Shown in pieces: positions 44,679-52,692 of a stretch of DNA of 64,000 nucleotides. Origin of the DNA: Hahellaceae bacterium. GTDB lineage: Bacteria > Pseudomonadota > Gammaproteobacteria > Pseudomonadales > Oleiphilaceae. The stretch lies in contig JACKOB010000005.1 in the NCBI GenBank assembly GCA_024234575.1, forward strand, positions 372,001 through 436,000, given 5' to 3'. The position numbers and the translations under genes were made by a program. Each line of letters opens with the position of its first letter. Within the stretch, counting starts at the first letter, position 1. The notes beneath the pieces are model-generated. The model had not been told where the DNA came from. It saw only the letters and a list, made by a program, of their open reading frames with translations, and did no database searches.

Positions 44679-45887
44679 TTACAGATTTATGGCTCTTAAT
44701 TCCGGGGCAACATTGCTGCCTTGTACAGTCTCTTGGTTATCAATCGACTGCACACCGATTTCCTCATCAGACAAATAACAAGCCGGATCTTCAGCCCAAG
44801 GATCGCCGGCCATCTGATGCGCTCTAACGCGGGTATTACCACCGCAAATTGCCAAATGCTTACAGGCTCCACAACGACCCTTCACTGGCCGCGGTTTCTG
44901 CCTGAAGCCATGCATTAAGGGGTCAGAACTGTCTGACCAGATACTCGAAAACGGACGCTCCCGAACATTACCCAAATTGTAATCCCACCAGAAAGTATCG
45001 GGGTGCACGTTTCCAAGGTTATCAATATTCGAAATATTTACGCCTGACGAATTACCACCCCACCCAACGAGTCTCTGCCGCAAAGCCTCTACCTGATCAG
45101 GCGCGTGTTCTTGCGCCCACTGCAACATATACGGGCCATCTGCATCATTGTTACCGGTGACATACTCTCTGTGCTTGCCAGCCTTAAGTTCAGCCCAGCA
45201 GCGATTAAACAACATGTCCATTGCCTGGCGCGTCATATCGTGGAACGCATCACGTTTGCGGTTACGGTTGCCACGACCGGCGTAATTCAAATGAGAAAGA
45301 TAGAATTTATCGATATCGAGCTCATCCATCAGATCGAGCAATGGCCCTAACTCTGCAAAATTATCTTGTGTCAGGGTGAACCGTGCGCCTACTTTTATAC
45401 CACGGTCTTTACAGAGCTTTATGCCATGCAACGACGCATCAAATGCGCCTTTTAACTGCCTGAAGGTGTCATGGGTTTCTCGCAAACCATCAAGACTGAT
45501 CCCTACATAGTCATAACCAATCTCTGCTATCGCATCTATATTTTCTTCGGTAATCAATGTGCCATTGGTGGACAAGCCAACATAAAACCCCATTGACTTT
45601 GCCCGCTTAGAGATCTCGAATATATCTGGCCGCAGTAATGGCTCACCGCCAGATAAAATCAACACAGGAACACGATAAGCTTTTAGGTCATCCATAACGG
45701 TGAAGACTTCTTCAGTAGATAGCTCACCCTTGAAGTCAACATCCGCTGATATCGAGTAACAATGCTTACAGGTAAGGTTACACCGACGAATCAGGTTCCA
45801 GATAACAACAGGCCCCGGTGGTTTACGGGCTGGTTTTACCGGCTCGGGATGCAGCAATGTTTCCATGTATTGAGTAATTCGAAACAT
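44679..45887 (-). CDS. nirJ: Radical SAM haem d1 biosynthesis protein NirJ
   Basis: The radical SAM cluster is visible as RRCNLTCKHCYS (Cx3Cx2C), followed by LILSGGEPLLRPDI and LSTNGTLI. A C-terminal SPASM-like region has CGACKHLAICGGN. NirJ acts on 12,18-didecarboxysiroheme, replacing propionate groups to yield the d1 keto groups. It lies 2 bp from nirH, so the two are tightly coupled. Full length. Confidence 0.94.
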   Translation of the reverse strand: MFRITQYMETLLHPEPVKPARKPPGPVVIWNLIRRCNLTCKHCYSISADVDFKGELSTEEVFTVMDDLKAYRVPVLILSGGEPLLRPDIFEISKRAKSMGFYVGLSTNGTLITEENIDAIAEIGYDYVGISLDGLRETHDTFRQLKGAFDASLHGIKLCKDRGIKVGARFTLTQDNFAELGPLLDLMDELDIDKFYLSHLNYAGRGNRNRKRDAFHDMTRQAMDMLFNRCWAELKAGKHREYVTGNNDADGPYMLQWAQEHAPDQVEALRQRLVGWGGNSSGVNISNIDNLGNVHPDTFWWDYNLGNVRERPFSSIWSDSSDPLMHGFRQKPRPVKGRCGACKHLAICGGNTRVRAHQMAGDPWAEDPACYLSDEEIGVQSIDNQETVQGSNVAPELRAINL

Positions 45888-45889
45888 AA

Positions 45890-46498
45890 TTAACTCCCCT
45901 TGCCTATAATTTGCGAACTATTTTGTTGCGCGCTAGCCATTTCAGCCGTTCTTACCGGCTTCGCTGGCTGCCCTGAACGACGCCCACCATCTAAGCGCAA
46001 CCCTGTTTTCTTTAGAATTCTCGAACTGTATAGAATATCCCGCTGACGAAATTTATCACCGAGCATTTCGGCCATTTCGAGCACTCTATCTTCAACTTCC
46101 GAGCGCTCGCGACCATGAACCATGGCGAAAAAATTGTATGGCCATTCAGGCAGGAAGCGAGGTCGGCGATAGCAATGACTAACGTAGGACAGATCACCAA
46201 TCATCTTTCCGACTTCTTGAATATATTCGTCTTTAACATCCCAAACGGTCATACCATTTGCTTTGTAGCCGATTTTATAATGATTAGGCACGGCTGCAAT
46301 TCGGCGAATGATACCGGCATCCAACATACGTTGCATACGAGCAATCACTTCATCAGCCGTCATGCCTAACTGCTCACTCAGCAAATCAAAAGGCTGTGGC
46401 ACCAATGGCAACCCCTGCTGAGTGGCCAGGATAATCTTACGATCGGCAGCGCAAAGACTGAAACTTCCTTTCTCAGAGTTCAAAGCGTAATCCGACAT
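45890..46498 (-). CDS. nirH: Siroheme decarboxylase subunit NirH (Lrp/AsnC-like)
   Basis: An N-terminal winged-helix like Lrp/AsnC (VARM-type helix, IARMQRMLDAGIIRRIAAVPNHYKIGYKANGM) is followed by a RAM-like fold with WPYNFFAMVHGRERSEVED. The YN-x-F-x-M-x-H-G pattern is shared with NirL and AhbA/B-type decarboxylases. It probably pairs with NirG to decarboxylate siroheme to 12,18-didecarboxysiroheme. Its start overlaps the nirG stop by 26 bp. The assignment rests on operon order. Confidence 0.88.
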   Translation of the reverse strand: MSDYALNSEKGSFSLCAADRKIILATQQGLPLVPQPFDLLSEQLGMTADEVIARMQRMLDAGIIRRIAAVPNHYKIGYKANGMTVWDVKDEYIQEVGKMIGDLSYVSHCYRRPRFLPEWPYNFFAMVHGRERSEVEDRVLEMAEMLGDKFRQRDILYSSRILKKTGLRLDGGRRSGQPAKPVRTAEMASAQQNSSQIIGKGS

Positions 46499-46916
46499 AG
46501 AACTCCTCCTCTTTTGGCATGTTATAGACTCTTAATCCGGTCATTGCTTCTATTTGCTCAATAACATCGGCAATCTGTTCGGGCTTTTCTGTTGCCACAA
46601 CAAACCACATATTGAATTCGTGTTCCCGCTCGTAATTATGCGCAACTTCTTCGAAACTATTGACAATATCTGCGACACGGTCGAAATCTTCAGCGGGCAC
46701 TTTTATCGCTGCAAGAGTAAGACTGCCGCCCATTCTTTCCGCGTGGTACATCGGACCAAAACGGCTTAGCACACCATCTTCGCGCATGCGGCGCAACCGC
46801 CGCACGACATCCGTTTCACTAATGTTAAGTTGCGCGGCTATCTTAGCAAACGGCTGCTGGCAGACTTCAATACCATCCTGCAGCTGGTTTACCAGAACCT
46901 TATCAATCGCATCCAT
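46473..46916 (-). CDS. nirG: Siroheme decarboxylase subunit NirG (Lrp/AsnC-like)
   Basis: The 147-residue short-type subunit has an Lrp-like DNA-binding fold (VVRRLRRMREDGVLSRFGPMYHAERMGG) and the motif YEREHEFNMWFVVATE. It forms a siroheme decarboxylase with NirH. The start is ATG 46916, since AAAGGAG lies just upstream and the resulting length equals that of pseudomonad NirG. An earlier TTG at 46964 is not used. Unlike its neighbours it is separated from the upstream gene (nirL) by 301 bp containing an inverted-repeat-bounded segment. Confidence 0.88.
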   Translation of the reverse strand: MDAIDKVLVNQLQDGIEVCQQPFAKIAAQLNISETDVVRRLRRMREDGVLSRFGPMYHAERMGGSLTLAAIKVPAEDFDRVADIVNSFEEVAHNYEREHEFNMWFVVATEKPEQIADVIEQIEAMTGLRVYNMPKEEEFYVGLRFEL

Positions 46917-47217
46917 GTACGCTCCTTTCGCCCAATCTCTGCCTTTTAATCGCTGTCCCTGCAAGTGCTAACTGCGACGACAGAGGCAAACTTGTTATTA
47001 ACCGAACCATTACAACTATTGCTACAGCGACATTTCCGTGCACCACCACTAGCAAGGCTCACTGTCAGTCACAACAACTCAACACCTAACAGTTATCATC
47101 GAAAGACTTCCAGTTTTTGGCAGGAAGTTAACCCTGATTATCACGGCGGCTTTTGGCACACCCTTCTTGCTGACTTGTTCGTATATTTGATTATTTAACG
47201 ACTACAATGAGCCTTGC
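46917..47217. other. 301-bp non-coding spacer inside the nir operon
   Basis: All other junctions of this operon overlap or are under 50 bp. This spacer contains no supported gene. It carries the inverted-repeat-bounded segment described next and could hold an internal promoter for nirG-H-J-E-N, but I see no convincing -35/-10 or DNR box. Confidence 0.6.
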
Positions 47218-47221
47218 TTAG
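47049..47221. repeat. Inverted-repeat-bounded segment (MITE-like) between nirL and nirG
   Basis: The left end CTAGCAAGGCTCACTGT (47049-47065) is nearly the reverse complement of the right end ACAATGAGCCTTGCTTAG (47204-47221); 11 bp (AGCAAGGCTCA) are identical. They bound about 173 bp. The right arm overlaps the nirL stop codon. The arrangement is consistent with a small non-autonomous insertion element or a long-range hairpin; no transposase is present. Confidence 0.4.
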
Positions 47222-47829
47222 TGCCCCCGTAACGAAATGTCTTTCGCCACTGCTTTTGGGCCAGAGTAGGCAACTAACCCCAGATCACACTTTTTTTTAG
47301 AAGCCAGGACTCCGGTAACAGCGGATGGATCAGATAATTCAGACACATATCTCGCACCACACTGCTTAAATTCCTTGTAACTAAAAAGTACGTCTTTAGG
47401 TATCGAATGTAATTGATGTTGCTCAACCAACCGCGCCAGCTGGGCAAGAACACTCTCTCTACTCCTGCCATGAATCATACAAAACAGATTATAAGGCCAC
47501 TTAGGTAACTGCCGGGGACGCTGATAGCACAGGGTAACCGCCGCCGACGATGCTAGTTTCTCACCAACTACAGGCACGTCAGCATCAGGAATATCCCACA
47601 CAACCATGGCATTGGCCCGATACCCCAAAGCACGGTGTTTAACGACTAAACCAAAGCGTTTTATCAACCCTTCCTGGTGCCACAAATCCAGCATTCGTAT
47701 TACCGCCGCCTCCGTCACACCTACGCGCTCGGCTAATGCAAGGTAAGGTCTTTCGGCAATTGGTAAACCAGACTGAACCAGCACTTTTAGATGCTGCATT
47801 TGCGCTGTGGTCATCATCGGAATATTCAC
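47218..47829 (-). CDS. nirL: Siroheme decarboxylase subunit NirL (Lrp/AsnC-like)
   Basis: Long-type subunit with Lrp-like helix-turn-helix (VIRMLDLWHQEGLIKRFGLVVKHRALGY) and WPYNLFCMIHGRSRESV, parallel to NirH. It should pair with NirD. The start is GTG 47829, with GGGAG 6-8 nt upstream, and it overlaps the nirD stop by 4 bp. Its last codon lies inside the right arm of the inverted repeat, so the natural C-terminus may have been altered by that element. Confidence 0.87.
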   Translation of the reverse strand: MNIPMMTTAQMQHLKVLVQSGLPIAERPYLALAERVGVTEAAVIRMLDLWHQEGLIKRFGLVVKHRALGYRANAMVVWDIPDADVPVVGEKLASSAAVTLCYQRPRQLPKWPYNLFCMIHGRSRESVLAQLARLVEQHQLHSIPKDVLFSYKEFKQCGARYVSELSDPSAVTGVLASKKKCDLGLVAYSGPKAVAKDISLRGH

Positions 47830-48302
47830 TCAACTCTCCCGTGGGCATGGCTCCAATCAACCTGAAAACCGAGGTCTATATGAAAGCTATGGATCATTGG
47901 TAGGGACATTACTGGGTAGCCACAGGCGATCTCAATTCTATCAAGCGTCGCCTCTAACTGCTCCTGATCGGACGTGGTAACGACAAACCAGATGTTATAT
48001 TCATGCTCACGAGCGTAGTTATGATTCACCTCAGGAAACTGACTGATCGTAGCTGCAACGGCATCGATATCTGACTCAGGCACCGCTACCGCCGCCAGCG
48101 TGCTTGCCCCTGCCTTCTTGTGGTCGAACACCGGCCCTAATCGGGACAAAACCCCAACTTCCTGCAAATGTAACACGGCCTCAATGACCTCTTGTTCGGA
48201 GGCGCCCATCAGCTCACCAACAGCAGCAAAAGGCTTTTCACAAAAAGGAAAGCCACGCTGATATGTATCGATCAGACGCATCTCCAAGCTACTTAGTTCC
48301 AT
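47826..48302 (-). CDS. nirD: Siroheme decarboxylase subunit NirD (Lrp/AsnC-like)
   Basis: Short-type subunit with an Lrp-like N-terminal domain (VIEAVLHLQEVGVLSRLGPVFDHKKAG) and YAREHEYNIWFVVTTS, paralogous to NirG. In Paracoccus the equivalent of NirD and NirL is one fused protein. Here they are separate with a 4-bp overlap. The ATG at 48302 is preferred over a TTG at 48308, which would overlap the nirF stop. Confidence 0.87.
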   Translation of the reverse strand: MELSSLEMRLIDTYQRGFPFCEKPFAAVGELMGASEQEVIEAVLHLQEVGVLSRLGPVFDHKKAGASTLAAVAVPESDIDAVAATISQFPEVNHNYAREHEYNIWFVVTTSDQEQLEATLDRIEIACGYPVMSLPMIHSFHIDLGFQVDWSHAHGRVE

Positions 48303-48304
48303 AA

Positions 48305-49537
48305 TCAAAGCCCTATCCGGTGCGCACGATCAGTAAAGAAAATCCCACTGGGCTTTTTCGCTGCCAGGCACTTCTCTTGGGTAAAGGTTTCGGTATTAAA
48401 AATACACACCTTGTTTTCATCCCGCACTGACACCCACACTTTCTCTCCGCGGGGTGTAAATTCCATATGCAAAACCGTCTTGCCTACTTTTTCAGTGTGC
48501 ACCACAGCGTTTGTCTCGGTATCTATGATCTGCAGGGTATCGTTGTCAGGAAAGGCAAAGTTTACCCAAACGAATCGGCCATCCGGACGCGCCATGACAA
48601 ATACGGGCTGCGAATGAACAGGTATCGTTCCCTCTTGTTGCCAGTTATTCATATCAACAACCAACACGTTATGCTGACCTACCGCAGGCACAAACGCCTT
48701 GTTACCGGCGATAGCCCACCCTTCAAGATGCGGCATCTTATAGACCGGCAGCTTTGCTTCACCTTTGCCATAGTCGCCAAGAATTCTTTGCACGCCTTTT
48801 TCTGGATACCAGACATCTAAATGCGCCATGCCATCCTCGCCAAACAAACCTGCAATATAGTGACGACCATCAGCCGACACTAACGCATCATATGGCTGCT
48901 TACCCACCCCCACATGTTTGGTTACAACGGGCGGCAGGCTTTTCATGTCCACCTCCCAAATTTCGCCCCCATCAAACAGACTGAATATAAACTTCTGTCC
49001 AGGCACATCGACCAAGCCAACCGTTTTACCTGTAGTGCCATCGCTGGCAATGGCCGGTAAATCGGCAACCAGCTCTAAAGTTGACGAGTCAAATATTCTT
49101 ACACCACCCGGCTCATAGTTAGAGACTGCCACATACTGACCGTTCTGGGATATCGCACCACCAATACTATTACCCGACTGTATGATTCGCTTGGTGATGC
49201 TGGCAGTAAGCAAGTCGATCTTTGTCAATCCGCCGTCACGACCAAAAACATAGGCGTATCGCTCATCACGGGAAAACACTATCGAGGCGTGCGATAAATC
49301 GCCCAACCCTTCGATGCGAGCAAGAACGGTTTCCGTGGTGGTTTCGACTATCAGCACAGAGCCGTCACCACGCTCAATGATTACCCCCATATCGCCAGTT
49401 CCACGGAGCGACGACATTTCTTTAGAGGAAGCCGCCGCTGGCACTTCACCACCGACCACCGCGCAGCCGACAAATAAACATGCCAGCACCCACGCCACTG
49501 CGGTTTGAGTCAATTGACCCAACAATTTTTCATTCAT
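48305..49537 (-). CDS. nirF: NirF, haem d1 biosynthesis propeller lipoprotein
   Basis: The signal with LACLFVGC is a lipobox, indicating a periplasmic lipoprotein. The mature part (~45-410) is an eight-bladed propeller related to the NirS d1 domain but without a cytochrome c domain. MPHLEGW corresponds to the second d1-domain histidine. NirF is required for a late step of haem d1 formation and interacts with NirS and NirN. GGGG lies ~7 nt before the ATG, and its start overlaps the nirC stop by 4 bp. Confidence 0.92.
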   Translation of the reverse strand: MNEKLLGQLTQTAVAWVLACLFVGCAVVGGEVPAAASSKEMSSLRGTGDMGVIIERGDGSVLIVETTTETVLARIEGLGDLSHASIVFSRDERYAYVFGRDGGLTKIDLLTASITKRIIQSGNSIGGAISQNGQYVAVSNYEPGGVRIFDSSTLELVADLPAIASDGTTGKTVGLVDVPGQKFIFSLFDGGEIWEVDMKSLPPVVTKHVGVGKQPYDALVSADGRHYIAGLFGEDGMAHLDVWYPEKGVQRILGDYGKGEAKLPVYKMPHLEGWAIAGNKAFVPAVGQHNVLVVDMNNWQQEGTIPVHSQPVFVMARPDGRFVWVNFAFPDNDTLQIIDTETNAVVHTEKVGKTVLHMEFTPRGEKVWVSVRDENKVCIFNTETFTQEKCLAAKKPSGIFFTDRAHRIGL

Positions 49538-49881
49538 TTAATTGCCCCTTGCTTGAGACTTTTAACTATCCATTGCGCCTCGTCCCGACTAAGAAACGCG
49601 TTCCAAGGCGGCATCGCGGTGCCAAGTCGCCCCTGAATAATGGTGTCTACCAACATCTCCGACGGCTTATCCGCAATGGCATCAGCGGTTAACGCTGGCC
49701 CAAGCCCACCCTTTAGGGTCATGCCATGACAGGAACCACAATCCTGTAAGACCATGTTAGCAATTTCAGATTGGCGCTCAACGGAAGGTTCCAGGGCATC
49801 AGCGAATAGAGTCGCCGAACCAGAGAACAAAACCAGGATTAGCGCACCAAAATAACGCTTACAAAGAATCGAAGATATCAA
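49534..49881 (-). CDS. nirC: NirC, cytochrome c55x
   Basis: The 115-residue protein has a signal peptide (ending near LFADA) and one c-type haem site QDCGSCHGMTLKGGLGPAL. A methionine ligand is likely in GTAMPPWNAF. NirC is a small periplasmic cytochrome c that can donate electrons to NirS and participates in d1 maturation. The predicted start is TTG at 49881, because no ATG precedes the signal sequence. It heads the nirCFDLGHJEN operon, and an FNR/DNR box lies 78 bp upstream. Confidence 0.9.
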   Translation of the reverse strand: MISSILCKRYFGALILVLFSGSATLFADALEPSVERQSEIANMVLQDCGSCHGMTLKGGLGPALTADAIADKPSEMLVDTIIQGRLGTAMPPWNAFLSRDEAQWIVKSLKQGAIK

Positions 49882-49958
49882 CGACCAAACCCCAAATAAC
49901 CGAGAAATTAGAAATTAATCATGGGGTAGAAGTGTCGCCTTAAAGAGCAAAAAACTCC

Positions 49959-49972
49959 TTGATGTACATCAG
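49959..49972 (-). promoter_or_regulatory. FNR/DNR box upstream of the nirCFDLGHJEN operon
   Basis: TTGATGTACATCAG (49959-49972) matches TTGAT-N4-ATCAA except the last base. It is centred about 84 bp before the nirC start. The -10 region is not obvious. Confidence 0.75.
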
Positions 49973-50173
49973 GCTTATACACCTTAGCAACAACCATGCG
50001 AAATTTAACACTTATAATTCATATGGTTATCTGAACTCACCACAATTAATGCGCAGCCGCCATCACAACAGCAGTAGATCTGCGTCAATAAATTAACTGA
50101 GACTGTACGTGCTCTTCGGAGAGAAATGAGCCCTCACCAGACAGCAAAGACACACAAGAGAAGGGAATAGCAA

Positions 50174-50560
50174 TCAGACATCAAACCCCAGAGGGGCAAT
50201 CGGCTTACCAGCCATGGCGCGAGCAACGTTTAATATACCCCAAAGAATAAAAGTAGAATGCATGACCGTAAAATAGAGAACAATCATCGCCAAGGCATTG
50301 CTTGCAGATGCAGCAAACCACCACATCAGCCCGCACCCTAAAAATATTAACCCTCCGCCAAGCAACGACGCATAAAAAGCGCCTTTGGCAAAAGCAAGTG
50401 CAAATGGATGCTCAGCATCGCGCCGATACTGAACAAGCTTCCAGGCAACGACACCAAAGCCAATCCCTGGCAGCAGTAACAGGTTCACGAGATACCATAC
50501 CTGAACCCTAACTCCTAAAGCGATTGCCCGCTTATCAGTTACTCTACCTTTCAGCATCAT
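50174..50560 (-). CDS. Small membrane protein downstream of norQ (NirP-like position)
   Basis: The 128-residue protein has three to four helices: VWYLVNLLLLPGIGFGVVAWKL, ASLLGGGLIFLGCGLMWWF and ALAMIVLYFTVMHSTFILWG. The gene follows norQ by 48 bp on the same strand, the place held by nirO/nirP in pseudomonad nirQOP operons, but I cannot recognise the sequence as NirP. There are no metal motifs. The start ATG at 50560 has GAGG 5 nt upstream. A role in NO reductase or nitrite reductase assembly is suggested only by position. Confidence 0.7.
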   Translation of the reverse strand: MMLKGRVTDKRAIALGVRVQVWYLVNLLLLPGIGFGVVAWKLVQYRRDAEHPFALAFAKGAFYASLLGGGLIFLGCGLMWWFAASASNALAMIVLYFTVMHSTFILWGILNVARAMAGKPIAPLGFDV

Positions 50561-50608
50561 TTAATCCTCTCGAACTTTAGTTCCTAATCAATGACGCAGG
50601 ACAAACGA

Positions 50609-51403
50609 TTATTCTGCCTCAAAAAATGCACTCACAACATGCAACAGCGCTTCAACCGCCCGATCATCATCAGTTAACGTTTCAGCCAGCGCAGCCCGAC
50701 AAGCCTGATAAGGGTGCAGCCCTCGACGCATCAGTTTTGCCGCATAAATTAACAGCCTTGTTGATGCAGACTCTTCCAGATCATGGTCTTTCAGGTTGCG
50801 AATAGACTGCGCCAACGACACAAGCTGAACACACTTCTGCTTATCCAAACCTGACTCATGGGCAACAATTTCAGCCTCGGTCTTGGCATCAGGGTAATCA
50901 AATCGCATCGCAACAAATCGCTGTCTGGTGCTCGGCTTCATCCCCTTCAGCAGCGCCTGATAACCGGGATTATAAGAAACAACAAGCATAAATCCCGGCG
51001 CAGCTTCGATAATTTCACCCGTTTTTTCAAGCGGTAAAACCCGACGATCATCCGCTAACGGATGCAATACAACAGTCGTATCCTTTCGCGCCTCAACCAC
51101 TTCATCAAGATAGCATATTCCGCCTTCACGAACCGCACGAGTTAATGGCCCATCCTGCCAAAAAGTACCATCCCCTTTAATCAGGTATCGACCGACAAGA
51201 TCCGAAGCCGTCAAATCATCATGGCAGGCAACCGTATACAAAGGCACATTTAAACGCTCGGCCATATGCTCAATAAAACGAGTTTTACCGCACCCTGTTG
51301 GCCCCTTGATAAGGACTGGCAACTGCTCTTCGAAGGCATGCTGAAATATTTCGACCTCGTTAAACTGCGGCTGATAAAATTTTTGACCTTCTTTTTTACT
51401 CAT
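50609..51403 (-). CDS. norQ: NorQ/NirQ AAA+ ATPase (MoxR family)
   Basis: AAA+ core with Walker A KGPTGCGKTRFIEH, Walker B GGICYLDEVVEARKD, sensor region MLVVSYNPGYQ and an Arg finger region (STRQRFVAMRF). It shares MSKKEGQ-FYQPQ N-terminal sequence with NorQ/NirQ. It works with NorD to insert iron into NorB. norD lies 14 kb away on the same strand, so the pair is split. I place the start at the ATG 51403; an earlier TTG at 51430 lacks a ribosome site. Its own FNR/DNR box is at 51524. Confidence 0.9.
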   Translation of the reverse strand: MSKKEGQKFYQPQFNEVEIFQHAFEEQLPVLIKGPTGCGKTRFIEHMAERLNVPLYTVACHDDLTASDLVGRYLIKGDGTFWQDGPLTRAVREGGICYLDEVVEARKDTTVVLHPLADDRRVLPLEKTGEIIEAAPGFMLVVSYNPGYQALLKGMKPSTRQRFVAMRFDYPDAKTEAEIVAHESGLDKQKCVQLVSLAQSIRNLKDHDLEESASTRLLIYAAKLMRRGLHPYQACRAALAETLTDDDRAVEALLHVVSAFFEAE

Positions 51404-51523
51404 ATCTATACCGTTCGCTGCAACTTGCAACCCTTAATAAATACCACCAACCTCACCTTAACCTGGCCATTTTGGCCAAATGAGGATTCAGCAGCTAGTT
51501 TACCTGCGCTGATTAAAACCAAC

Positions 51524-51537
51524 TTGATTGATATCAG
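51524..51537 (-). promoter_or_regulatory. FNR/DNR box upstream of norQ
   Basis: TTGATTGATATCAG (51524-51537) is a near-perfect TTGAT-N4-ATCAA. A leftward -10-like TAAACT lies at 51502-51497, giving the usual -41 position. Confidence 0.75.
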
Positions 51538-51619
51538 GATACCGGACAACCCCACCTTACCTACCAGACAAAAGGCTACACCCGCCCGAGGCCTTTCCCA
51601 CATGGTTTGCAGAAAATTT

Positions 51620-51661
51620 ATGATCTTAGTCAAGGCAATTATGTGACGACAAAACCATAAT
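51620..51661 (+). promoter_or_regulatory. FNR/DNR-like box and -10 for the zinc-ribbon/dnr operon
   Basis: ATGATCTTAGTCAA (51620-51633) has one mismatch in the first half-site. CATAAT at 51656-51661 sits at -12 to -7 when the box centre is at -41, so the geometry favours a rightward class II promoter. Confidence 0.6.
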
Positions 51662-51774
51662 CCAACCACACATTAAGCACCTGTTACCCAACCTCTACTT
51701 GTATATGCGGTCAAATTGGGCACACGGCAGGCTTAACAGACAAAAGTATCTTTATCAGAGAGCAGGAAAACATC

Positions 51775-51978
51775 ATGAAGTACCAGATGATTGATGACTA
51801 CACATGCCCTAACTGCAAACAGTCTGTCCACCTCAGCGGCGCATGCTGCCCAATGTGCGGTATGTCAGCAGAAGGCGAACAAAGCGATGTACCAATGCTT
51901 GGCGGAATACCATTTACCTATTTAGTGATATTGGTTAGCCTCTTTTGTCTCTGTATGATTTTCTATTTACCACGATAA
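51775..51978 (+). CDS. Small zinc-ribbon membrane protein upstream of dnr
   Basis: The 67-residue protein has a zinc-ribbon-like CPNCKQSVHLSGACCPMCG (two CxxC pairs, 14 residues between) and a C-terminal transmembrane helix (GGIPFTYLVILVSLFCLCMIF). The ribosome site AGGA lies 7 nt before the ATG. It sits 24 bp before dnr and behind the same DNR-like box, so the two are probably cotranscribed. Such membrane-anchored zinc ribbons are often of unknown function. I do not recognise the family. Confidence 0.7.
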   Translation: MKYQMIDDYTCPNCKQSVHLSGACCPMCGMSAEGEQSDVPMLGGIPFTYLVILVSLFCLCMIFYLPR

Positions 51979-52002
51979 ACCCAGTCAGGGCACATATTAC
52001 AC

Positions 52003-52683
52003 ATGGTTAAACCTACGATTGAAGAAGTTCGTTCTCACTATTTATTCACAGCAATAGAGGGCAGCGCACTTGAAGAGGTTTTACAAACCAGCAGAACGTT
52101 AACGCTATCACCTGAGCAGCACATCTTTATGCAAGGTGAAGAGGCTGATCACTTTTATTTGGTAGCGGAAGGGCAGGTAAAGCTTACGCGCCTGACCATG
52201 GAAGGTAACGAGAAAGTCATCGAAATCTTACAACCTGGGCAGTCGTTCGCCGAAGCTATCATGTTTATGCGCGCCCACTCTTATCCTGTCACAGCAACCG
52301 CGCTCAGCAACGCCAAAGTCTTCGCATTTCGCAGCCAGGCGTTTATGCATATACTCGACAGCCATCCAGGGCTATGTCAATCGCTTCTTGGCAACCTTGC
52401 CATGCGATTGCGTCGCCAGCTACAAGAAATTGAAAACCTCACAATGAAAAATGCCTCTTATCGTGTGGTAAATTTCTTTAAGAACGAACTCGATAAAAGT
52501 GAAAACCAAGGTGATAATGTCATTCGCCTGAATGTACAAAAGCAAGTCATAGCCTCTCGCCTGTCGATTCAGCCAGAGACACTTTCACGTATCTTAGCCA
52601 ACCTGAAAAAGCAAGGCATTGTCGAAAGTGAAGGCAGAGACATTCTCATTAAAGATGTCAATGCCCTCATCGATTACGAGTAA
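52003..52683 (+). CDS. dnr: Dnr-type Crp/FNR-family regulator of denitrification
   Basis: The 226-residue protein has a cyclic-nucleotide-binding-like sensor domain (~20-140, MQGEEADHFYLVAEGQVKL) and a winged helix (~150-215). The recognition helix QPETLSRILANL has the E-x2-S-R residues of the FNR subgroup, so it should bind TTGAT-N4-ATCAA sites. There is no N-terminal cysteine cluster, so it is Dnr/NnrR-like rather than an oxygen-sensing FNR. In family members NO is sensed through haem. It is the likely regulator of the seven boxes in this window. Confidence 0.88.
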   Translation: MVKPTIEEVRSHYLFTAIEGSALEEVLQTSRTLTLSPEQHIFMQGEEADHFYLVAEGQVKLTRLTMEGNEKVIEILQPGQSFAEAIMFMRAHSYPVTATALSNAKVFAFRSQAFMHILDSHPGLCQSLLGNLAMRLRRQLQEIENLTMKNASYRVVNFFKNELDKSENQGDNVIRLNVQKQVIASRLSIQPETLSRILANLKKQGIVESEGRDILIKDVNALIDYE

Positions 52684-52692
52684 CGCGCTACG

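Larger units (their letters stand above)
51404..51774. other. Divergent regulatory region norQ / zinc-ribbon-dnr
   Basis: No gene is seen. It holds two FNR/DNR-like boxes (51524-51537 and 51620-51633) and a short dyad TGGCCA-TTT-TGGCCA (51464-51478). The two boxes appear to serve the two opposite promoters. Confidence 0.6.

Noticed and set aside
46965-47198. 77-codon rightward open frame in the nirL-nirG spacer
   Set aside because: Opposite to the operon, no ribosome site, overlaps the inverted-repeat segment.
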